From UBA12481 sp942493265 (GTDB lineage: Bacteria; Bacteroidota; Bacteroidia; Bacteroidales; UBA12481), in assembly GCA_942493265.1 (NCBI GenBank), contig OW818688.1, positions 4,154,001-4,218,000 on the forward strand: 64,000 bases of DNA. The letters are read 5' to 3'. Every line of letters starts with the position of its first letter. Within the stretch, counting starts at the first letter, position 1. The notes below the pieces were generated by a model. That model did no database searches. It saw only the letters and a list, made by a program, of their open reading frames with translations, and was not told the origin of the DNA. This document shows positions 17,439 through 24,274 of this stretch, piece by piece. The translations under genes were made by a program, and so were the position numbers.

Positions 17439-18626
17439 ATGCGGACAAGCATTCTCATTTTCCTGCTATTTCTTTTACCGGCTGGTAATATCCTGTTTGG
17501 ACAAACTCCTCAACTGAGCCCCGGAGCCTCAATCAGTTTGCTCACCTGCGGCCCCGGTCCGGAGGTATATTCCTATTTCGGCCACAGCGCATTAAGGGTC
17601 ACCGACCCGGCAATCAACCTCGACAGGGTATATAATTACGGAACCTTTGATTTTAATGTTCCAAATTTTTATGCCCAGTTTATCAATGGTAAACTCAACT
17701 ACCTGCTCTCGATAGTCAGGTTTCAGGGCTTTTTACCTGATTATATTAATGAACAGCGGTTTATTAAGGAACTTCCCTTGAACATCACAACTGAACAGAA
17801 GCAAGAATTATTTAAGCTTCTCGAAATCAACTACCTCCCCGAGAACCGCCATTACTGGTATGATTTTTTCCTGGACAATTGTTCCACGCGTATCCGCGAT
17901 ATCGTGGTGAAGGCAACAGCAGGATCCTACCACTGGCCTGCAGAACCGGCCAATCATCTTTCATACCGGCAGCTGATCATGCCCTATATCAGCCTCAACA
18001 ACTGGGCAAAAACGGGCATCCTGCTGATGCTGACAGCAGGAGCTGACCGTGAATCCACCCAGGAAGGATATATGTTTCTGCCCGATCATATGCACCTGCT
18101 TTTTTCACAGGCGAAAGCGGCAGATGGAACTCCACTCTGCAAACCGGAAAAAGTACTTTTTGAACCCGAATATCCGAAACCCATCGGAACAGGCCTGCTG
18201 CATCCATATTTCATCCTTGGCATCCTTCTGGTATTCTCCTGGTTTATTGTTTTATACCGAAAGATTCCATTGGCAATGATAAAAACCTTCTTCACCATCC
18301 TGTTCGTGATTTCTGGTGCCATGGGATTGTTATTCACGTATATGTGGTTTTTCTCGGCCCACCTGGTTTGCCATGCCAATCTCAACCTGGCCTGGGCATT
18401 TCCGCTGAATATCATACTGGCTGCAACCATCTGGTTCCCAAAAGCCGGTTCATTCAACAGGCTTTACAGTAAGGCCATGATTGTGCTGATCCTCTTGTTT
18501 CTGACAACATTCCTGTTCTGGAAACAGAAAATTCCGTTTGAGGCAATATTATTCAGTCTGACCCTTCTTCCGGGATGGTTCAATTTTTCAGGATTTAAGC
18601 AACTGCGTATTCCACATTCTGCTTAG
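17439..18626 (+). CDS. lnb: Lipoprotein N-acyltransferase Lnb (DUF4105 protein)
   Basis: 395 residues. Signal peptide, then a periplasmic DUF4105 domain (about 27-225) with LLTCGPGPEVYSYFGHSALR (His49) and HYWYDFFLDNCSTRIRD (Cys148), a His/Cys pair as in papain/NlpC-like folds. Five membrane helices follow (about 245-390). This architecture is that of Lnb, the recently described Bacteroides enzyme which adds the third acyl chain to diacylated lipoproteins; these bacteria lack the usual Lnt. The window encodes about ten lipoproteins, its likely substrates. It is a single gene on plus, and its 3' end overlaps a convergent gene by 32 bases. The family assignment is strong; equivalence to Lnb rather than another DUF4105 paralogue is inference. 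Confidence 0.75.
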   Translation: MRTSILIFLLFLLPAGNILFGQTPQLSPGASISLLTCGPGPEVYSYFGHSALRVTDPAINLDRVYNYGTFDFNVPNFYAQFINGKLNYLLSIVRFQGFLPDYINEQRFIKELPLNITTEQKQELFKLLEINYLPENRHYWYDFFLDNCSTRIRDIVVKATAGSYHWPAEPANHLSYRQLIMPYISLNNWAKTGILLMLTAGADRESTQEGYMFLPDHMHLLFSQAKAADGTPLCKPEKVLFEPEYPKPIGTGLLHPYFILGILLVFSWFIVLYRKIPLAMIKTFFTILFVISGAMGLLFTYMWFFSAHLVCHANLNLAWAFPLNIILAATIWFPKAGSFNRLYSKAMIVLILLFLTTFLFWKQKIPFEAILFSLTLLPGWFNFSGFKQLRIPHSA

Positions 18627-19152
18627 TAAGAACTTCACGCACCTCATCCAGAATATCAGAGATTTCCTCACAGATCAGGTAGAGTGCCTCAGAATTCGCT
18701 TTTTTAAGCAGGATATCCTGAAATGCCTTATTAAACAACGATCTGAAATTCACACGGACATCGGTGGTTTTCCAGGCTACCCAGCCCGGTGCTTCAAAAT
18801 CCCATGATCGTCCGGTATTAAACAGCGAAACCATAATCTCCCTGAATGTATCAATGGAAACATCACTGCCGGGAATCGGGGAATCTTCAGGCTGAATACC
18901 TATAATCAGCTCTTTCTGGTTTTCAATCAATATATTCATTTTCAATCCGTTCACTTCGCCGATCGGTATTCTGATCCCATAGAAACCGGGTGAAGTGGGA
19001 TCTCCGTGAAACCGTTCGATCAGCTCATTGATCCTCTTGCGTGAGCAGGTATAACCCATATATTCCCAGCAAGGTTCCAATCCCGACTCGATGGCAATTC
19101 CCGACAGGACTTGCCAGAATCTCTTTTCAGCATTTGCGCGTTCTTCTTTCAT
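18595..19152 (-). CDS. Unrecognised cytoplasmic protein of 185 residues
   Basis: No signal peptide or membrane helix. It is a mixed alpha/beta protein: an amphipathic N-terminal helix (EERANAEKRFWQVLSGIAIE), a beta-rich middle (GFYGIRIPIGEVNGLKMNIL, ENQKELIIGI), then SWDFEAPGWVAWKTTDVRVNF and a C-terminal helix EALYLICEEISDILDEVREV. The beta-alpha order with acidic residues hints at a nuclease-like (PD-(D/E)XK-type) core, but I cannot point to a complete motif and do not call it one. It is divergent from the WYL regulator gene, whose operator candidate lies between them, so it may be under its control. Its 3' end overlaps lnb on the other strand. Confidence 0.6.
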   Translation of the reverse strand: MKEERANAEKRFWQVLSGIAIESGLEPCWEYMGYTCSRKRINELIERFHGDPTSPGFYGIRIPIGEVNGLKMNILIENQKELIIGIQPEDSPIPGSDVSIDTFREIMVSLFNTGRSWDFEAPGWVAWKTTDVRVNFRSLFNKAFQDILLKKANSEALYLICEEISDILDEVREVLTKQNVEYAVA

Positions 19153-19189
19153 CTCAATTCGTATTTATGATTCAAAAGAATAACCCGGG

Positions 19190-19208
19190 AACGTAACCTA
19201 TTTACGTT
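19190..19208. promoter_or_regulatory. Perfect inverted repeat, candidate WYL-regulator operator
   Basis: The arms AACGTAA (19190-19196) and TTACGTT (19202-19208) are exact reverse complements separated by five bases, centred between the divergent starts at 19152 and 19256. WYL-domain winged-helix regulators bind such palindromes near their own promoters, so this is the natural autoregulatory site and could also control the unrecognised gene opposite. Confidence 0.55.
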
Positions 19209-19255
19209 ATCGGTTTTTTTATATATTGATGCACGAATTATGTCAAAATGGAAAA

Positions 19256-20281
19256 ATGGCCTTAAATAAATATGCTGCCATCCGCTACCGGATCATTGAT
19301 GAATGCATTCGGAGCCGTTCAAAACCCTGGCCAACCAAGGAGGAACTGCGATCTGCCTGTGAGGAAGCCCTCTATGGCTCGAGCAATGGGGCAGATATCT
19401 CCTTGTCTACCATCGAGAAGGATCTGTGGGCCCTCAAAAATGAATCGGTTTTTGGCTATGCACCGATCGCCTTCAGTCGTTTGCATAACGGCTATTATTA
19501 TACCGATCCGGGATTCAGTCTGGATTTACCCCTTACGCCGGAAGATATCGACCTGATCAGGCTGGCCCTGCACACACTTAACCATTTCAGGGAAAGCCAG
19601 GTTTTTCAGGATCTGGAAACCGCGGTCAACAAAATTCAGGGCAGAATTATCCTCGCCGACAGGCTATCCGGTTCCAACCTTGAAAAAGTAATCCAGTTTG
19701 AGTCGGTGCCCGAAAGTAAAGGCCATGAAAACCTGCCCATCCTGCTCGATGCCATACGGAACAACCATGAAGCCGAATTTGATTATACCCCATATGTAGA
19801 TGGGCGTTCACGCCATTATCTCTACCATCCGTACCTGTTGAAAGAAAATAAAAACAGGTGGTATCTGGTTGGAAAAGATACCATTAACGAAAAAATCCGG
19901 ACGCTGGGGCTGGACCGGATATCGAACATTAAACTGACCGGAGAAACCTTTATGCCGGCTGAAGATTTCAATCCCGATCACTTTTTCAGATACAGTTTCG
20001 GTATCGGAACCTATTCCGGAATTCCGGAGGAAATCGAATTAAGGATGGATGAAATTCAAACCCAGTATATACAGTCGAATCCATTACATCCGTCACAACA
20101 GGTTATTTCACTGAATACCGGCTCCTACCTGGTGAAATTGTTTGTGATTCCATCCGACGAACTCAAAATGCAGATTCTCAGCTATGGTGCAAAAGTGGAA
20201 GTTATACAGCCCGGCTGGTTGCGGGAAGAGATAAGAACTACCCTGGAGAAAGCAATTAAAGGTTACCGGGAAAGCTCCTGA
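19256..20281 (+). CDS. WYL-domain transcriptional regulator
   Basis: 341 residues from the ATG at 19256; the frame could open at 19226, but MALNKYAAIRYRIIDECIRS is the natural winged-helix start. The DNA-binding domain covers about 1-75 (STIEKDLWALKNESVF as the recognition region). A WYL domain follows at about 150-235: AIRNNHEAEFDYTPYVDGRS and NRWYLVGKDTINEKIRTLGL, with the W-Y-L motif and downstream Arg thought to sense a ligand (often nucleic acid or nucleotide). A C-terminal WCX extension completes the family layout. It converges with the PKD lipoprotein gene 4 bases away and diverges from the 185-residue protein. Such regulators often control stress or defence genes; nothing here proves that. 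Confidence 0.9.
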   Translation: MALNKYAAIRYRIIDECIRSRSKPWPTKEELRSACEEALYGSSNGADISLSTIEKDLWALKNESVFGYAPIAFSRLHNGYYYTDPGFSLDLPLTPEDIDLIRLALHTLNHFRESQVFQDLETAVNKIQGRIILADRLSGSNLEKVIQFESVPESKGHENLPILLDAIRNNHEAEFDYTPYVDGRSRHYLYHPYLLKENKNRWYLVGKDTINEKIRTLGLDRISNIKLTGETFMPAEDFNPDHFFRYSFGIGTYSGIPEEIELRMDEIQTQYIQSNPLHPSQQVISLNTGSYLVKLFVIPSDELKMQILSYGAKVEVIQPGWLREEIRTTLEKAIKGYRESS

Positions 20282-20285
20282 TATC

Positions 20286-22595
20286 CTATTCGATAACCAC
20301 AAGCCTGGCCTTGGTGGCAGTTAGTCCACCACTATCCCTCACCTCAACCTTGACAATATAAGTACCTGGTATGCTGAACTTTCTTTTAACAACCTTCTCA
20401 AATGACAAGTCAGTATCCCACTTATTGTCATTATCCCAGTCCCAGCGTACCTGAAGCAATTCCAGACTGTCCTCGGCATCGGTACAGATTGAAGCATCGA
20501 AGGTAATCTCGGTTTCAACGGTGCCTGAAAGCGGAGTTGCGGTAAAATCAGCAACCGGAGGGGTATTCGGATTGGTAACTTTAATTTGCTGACTGTAAGT
20601 TGCACCATAACCCTCAGTATCTACTACCTCCATCACAACCGTATAATTTCCGGCAACAGGAAAAACATGCTGAATGGTTTTTACGGTCCTTAATTCCGTG
20701 TCAAACACGCCATCATTATCCCAATCCCACTTGACCCGCAAACTTTCAGCAGGATCTTCCGGGTCAGTACAACCGGATGCATCGAAGGTAAACCGTGTTT
20801 CCGTGGAGCCATTTTCAGGATTAACCGTAAAAACTGCCGTAGGTTTGATATTTGCCGCTGCAACATTGACTATCCGGGTGGTTGATCCCAGCAGCCCCTG
20901 AGTATCAAGAACCTCAAGCTTAACCATATACTTTCCGGGTTCAGTGTATACATGTAACGCAGCTTTATTGGTGGTCCACGGCTCATCCCAAATTCCATCA
21001 CCATCAAAATCCCAGTGGACTTTCAACTGGGTAACTCCATCCTGGGCATCGTAGCAACCGGAGGCATCGAAGAGGAAGAAGTCACTGATACGACCGGATT
21101 CAGGATTAACCGTAAAGAAGGCGATCGGAGCTGAAGAAGAGAGGTTAACCTCAATCGATGAAACCAGCCTTGATGTCAATCCTTCCGGATCTTTCACTTC
21201 GAGTATCGGCTGAAAAATTCCTGGCTGCGGAAATTTCCTGAAGGCTATTTTCTCTGTACTAAACTCAGTATCATAGTGGTTATCCCCATCAAAATCCCAT
21301 CTGACCATCAATTCCGAGGCTGGGCTTTCGAGATCAGAAGCACCAGAGGCATTAAATTCAAAATTGGTGTCGGTAAATCCTGCGGGTGGATTGATGAAAA
21401 ATGCCGCTGTGGGAGCCTGGTTTTCCAGTACTCCAAACTGAGTTTCAGAATAGAATAAAGTTTCGGCAGTAGTGAGTGATTCAGGAATATACTCACCAAA
21501 TACCTGCCCCACCCGTAACATCTTGCCACTTGTGGAAACTTTTTGGGAAGATTGCCACTCAGGTATTGTTACATCCGATGCGATCAATGCGGCGAACCGG
21601 TTGGTAAGGGAAAGCGCACCTTCCCCGCAAAAACGGGGAGTAATCACCTGGCTGACAAAAACTTCACCCGTATAGCCCGAAAACATGGGTCCATTAAATT
21701 GGGTAATATCAGCGGATTGCCTTTGACGGTTCTGGGTAAACTTCCAGGTTTCCCAATAGTTGTAACTCATGGAAAGGGTTCCGACCGAGAGGCCCGACAA
21801 TCCGATGGTCAAAACGGTATCACGCTCAGTAATTGCATGGAAACCGATCCAGGTTTCAATTTCGTAGGTCACAGGAAAACCATTGATGATAAACGGACCA
21901 TACGCCGACTTCTCAATCAGGAGGCTATCGGAAGCATCCATGGCACTCCCTGTTTCCACAACCATAACACCTGAAATATCCAGAGAATAATTAAAGTCGA
22001 GCCGGCAGCGATCAAACCATGGATCAGATCCTTGTCCGGCCAGCAAAAACCTGCCAACCGAAGATTCAGGGTAAAACCTGCCATCAGTGAAGCGGACCCT
22101 AAGCCTTTTAGAATTCCAGAAGCCATCAAATAAATAGACTCCGGCAAGATCCAGTGTATCAGAATTCCACGATCCCGCATTAGTCTGGGTTCGGGATCTC
22201 AAAACACTTTTACTGGCGGTATCGTTGATTGAAATGCTTTTAAAAACCTTGTCAATACCGGACTCATCCAGCTGAAAAACCATTCTGGAACCGATAATGG
22301 TTGCTGAAACCACTTTACCGTAAACGCCGTCGCTTCCGGGATAAAATACAATATCACCTGCCTTTATCGTGGGTGGCGTACCGATCAGGTCGAACCGCAC
22401 CTGGCCGTTTACCCTGACAAGGTTGGTAAATATCATTGAATCCAGCTTTACAACATTATTCTGGAATACGGTAACTGACGGATCACTGTCGGAAGGATGG
22501 TCCACGGAGGGTTCCCGCTCGCATCCTGCCAGCAAGAAGGCAACAACCAGGAAACCGGTTAAAACACGGATATATATTTTGACTCCTTCAATCAC
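20286..22595 (-). CDS. Large lipoprotein with four PKD domains
   Basis: 769 residues. Signal peptide with lipobox FLLAGC (Cys25) followed by EREPSVDHPSD, acidic enough for surface export. About 380 residues of unrecognised beta-rich sequence come next (GDIVFYPGSDGVYGKV, YNYWETWKFTQNRQRQ). The C-terminal half has four PKD domains of about 90 residues, each starting PTAxFxxxPxxG and containing FDASGCxDxED, LxVRWDWDxDGxWDT and YxVxxEVxDxxGL, the Ca-binding-rich form. PKD arrays act as spacers or adhesion modules at the surface. It is last in a four-gene minus operon (9 bases after the small lipoprotein). The N-terminal part is probably the functional domain and appears unrelated to common enzymes. 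Confidence 0.82.
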   Translation of the reverse strand: MIEGVKIYIRVLTGFLVVAFLLAGCEREPSVDHPSDSDPSVTVFQNNVVKLDSMIFTNLVRVNGQVRFDLIGTPPTIKAGDIVFYPGSDGVYGKVVSATIIGSRMVFQLDESGIDKVFKSISINDTASKSVLRSRTQTNAGSWNSDTLDLAGVYLFDGFWNSKRLRVRFTDGRFYPESSVGRFLLAGQGSDPWFDRCRLDFNYSLDISGVMVVETGSAMDASDSLLIEKSAYGPFIINGFPVTYEIETWIGFHAITERDTVLTIGLSGLSVGTLSMSYNYWETWKFTQNRQRQSADITQFNGPMFSGYTGEVFVSQVITPRFCGEGALSLTNRFAALIASDVTIPEWQSSQKVSTSGKMLRVGQVFGEYIPESLTTAETLFYSETQFGVLENQAPTAAFFINPPAGFTDTNFEFNASGASDLESPASELMVRWDFDGDNHYDTEFSTEKIAFRKFPQPGIFQPILEVKDPEGLTSRLVSSIEVNLSSSAPIAFFTVNPESGRISDFFLFDASGCYDAQDGVTQLKVHWDFDGDGIWDEPWTTNKAALHVYTEPGKYMVKLEVLDTQGLLGSTTRIVNVAAANIKPTAVFTVNPENGSTETRFTFDASGCTDPEDPAESLRVKWDWDNDGVFDTELRTVKTIQHVFPVAGNYTVVMEVVDTEGYGATYSQQIKVTNPNTPPVADFTATPLSGTVETEITFDASICTDAEDSLELLQVRWDWDNDNKWDTDLSFEKVVKRKFSIPGTYIVKVEVRDSGGLTATKARLVVIE

Positions 22596-22604
22596 AACTT
22601 CTTG

Positions 22605-22973
22605 CTATCTTATATGAATAATTATCTTGTTTCTCTGATTCAATGCAAGAGGTTCCGTTGTTGAAACCTCTTCCACACTATTGTCCTTTCCATCGAATCT
22701 GACATACACAAAATAGGTAATCTCCTTCAGATCTACGAATAACACCTTGCCGTCAGCATCAGTCTGCCGCCAAACCTGGACCGGATTTTCGCGTTTATTC
22801 CATTCTGCTTCACTATCAAACAAGGCCACATAAGCCGCCTCAACTTCGTCACCCTTTTCGTCCAGTACGAGTATTTCGAGCTGCGGAAGGGTATCAACTT
22901 TGATACATCCATCCGCAAGGAGGATTAAACCCATCAGGACAGATGCCAGAAGGAGTATTTTCCTTATGCTCAT
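22605..22973 (-). CDS. Small lipoprotein with a Cna-B/carboxypeptidase-regulatory-like fold
   Basis: 122 residues. The signal peptide ends in LILLADGC (Cys23), an acceptable though not ideal lipobox. The mature part is a single beta sandwich: LEILVLDEKGDEVEAAYVAL, WRQTDADGKVLFVDLKEITY, FVYVRFDGKDNS, NKIIIHIR, the pattern of prealbumin-like/Cna-B folds where the DADGKVLF turn is typical. The start codon overlaps the stop of the upstream barrel gene (TGATG), so translation is coupled and the two products probably interact at the outer membrane. Confidence 0.75.
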   Translation of the reverse strand: MSIRKILLLASVLMGLILLADGCIKVDTLPQLEILVLDEKGDEVEAAYVALFDSEAEWNKRENPVQVWRQTDADGKVLFVDLKEITYFVYVRFDGKDNSVEEVSTTEPLALNQRNKIIIHIR

Positions 22974-24220
22974 CAGTTAACCTCCTTATTTAAAAGTACG
23001 GTAAAACCCAGATTAATACAGAAGGACTGATTCACCGTTTTTCCGGGTGCTGCCCATAGCATGTTATACTGCCCGAGGTATTTTGAACTGGTAAAATCAT
23101 TATGGACATTACTATCGAGCCCGGTTAAGCCATGTCTTACCCCACCCCCGACAAGTATTCCCATTCGATCATTGAGCCTGAATTTTACCGCCAGGGCTGC
23201 CGTTATGCCGAAATTAAAACGGTTCATCCTGCTGATCCAGTCTTCATCTGAAATAACATGGTCAAGGATGATACCCGTATTCGTGTTGGTAGCTGACGAG
23301 TTCATATTTTCAAATACCCGAAATCCCATAGAAATTCCTGCATCTGCTCTGATTTCAAACCTCTTTGACGGATGGGTCCGGACTGATACAAAAAACGGAA
23401 CTTCGATAAACGACACCTCATTTTCAATAATCACATCCCGTAGATTCGGATCAAAGCTGCCAAATGCATCAAACTTATCCAATCTGAGATTCCCTGAATA
23501 TTGCGAAAACCGGGCACCCGACCCGATTCCGAAATGATCGGAGAAGTAATGTGAATATAAAAGTCCTCCCTTATAGCCGGACCCATTAACCAGGCTCAGC
23601 CGTTCATCATTGCCGATTGTGGAATTAACAAATCCGGTAAATGCGGGTGATACGGAAGCCGTTAAAAAATTCTGGCCTTTTGATGGTCTTTCCATTCCAT
23701 AGAAAGAAAAGCTGTCGGGAATATTGTTGTTATATAAAAAGGCTATCTGAAAAATTATCTTCTCACTTGATGAGAAAACTTTTCCATCTGAAATTCCACC
23801 TATTGTCCGGTGCAGGCGTATCCGGATAAGATAACGGTTATTGCCATCATATCTGGGAGGATCCACCGAAATCCTCGCCAGATCCAGATTTACAGTCAAA
23901 CCTTCCGGGAACAAATCACTTAATTTGACAATATACTCCTCGATACTGATTTTATCCGAACGGGATTGTCCATCCAGGTCATTAACCACCTGAACCCTTG
24001 GATTGGCAAACAGATGAATAAAATCGCGTTCAACCGATGGATCGGCTTCGTGATTCAGCTGACTGTGAAGCTCCTGGTATTTTGTCAGCAGGGAAGTAAC
24101 CGAATCCCTCAAGGCTTTCCTATCCCAAACAGTGCTGTCCTGTGCTGAAGCCAACTGCCCTGACAGCAGGAACAGAATCCAGACAAAACCGCCGAACTTG
24201 AAATGGTTGATCAACCTCAT
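22973..24220 (-). CDS. Outer-membrane beta-barrel protein with an N-terminal helical/periplasmic part
   Basis: 415 residues with a Sec signal peptide (FGGFVWILFLLSGQLASAQ). Residues about 28-190 form an unrecognised periplasmic region (helical, then beta: LVTKYQELHSQLN-like start, RYLIRIRLHRTIGG). From about 195 alternate amphipathic strands fit an 8-strand barrel of the OMP_b-brl/PorT-like type (GGLLYSHYFSDHFGIGSGARF, EVPFFVSVRTHPSKRFEIRADAGISMGF, FNFGITAALAVKFRLNDRMGILVGGGV). The C-terminus CINLGFTVLLNKEVN lacks the terminal Phe typical of BAM substrates. In the operon it lies 54 bases after the pseudo-MPN protein and overlaps the small lipoprotein. It probably anchors the lipoproteins in the outer membrane. 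Confidence 0.75.
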   Translation of the reverse strand: MRLINHFKFGGFVWILFLLSGQLASAQDSTVWDRKALRDSVTSLLTKYQELHSQLNHEADPSVERDFIHLFANPRVQVVNDLDGQSRSDKISIEEYIVKLSDLFPEGLTVNLDLARISVDPPRYDGNNRYLIRIRLHRTIGGISDGKVFSSSEKIIFQIAFLYNNNIPDSFSFYGMERPSKGQNFLTASVSPAFTGFVNSTIGNDERLSLVNGSGYKGGLLYSHYFSDHFGIGSGARFSQYSGNLRLDKFDAFGSFDPNLRDVIIENEVSFIEVPFFVSVRTHPSKRFEIRADAGISMGFRVFENMNSSATNTNTGIILDHVISDEDWISRMNRFNFGITAALAVKFRLNDRMGILVGGGVRHGLTGLDSNVHNDFTSSKYLGQYNMLWAAPGKTVNQSFCINLGFTVLLNKEVN

Positions 24221-24274
24221 GAATAAAAGCTACTATTTGACGACAAAGATAAAGGTAGCCGCAAAAATAGAAAT

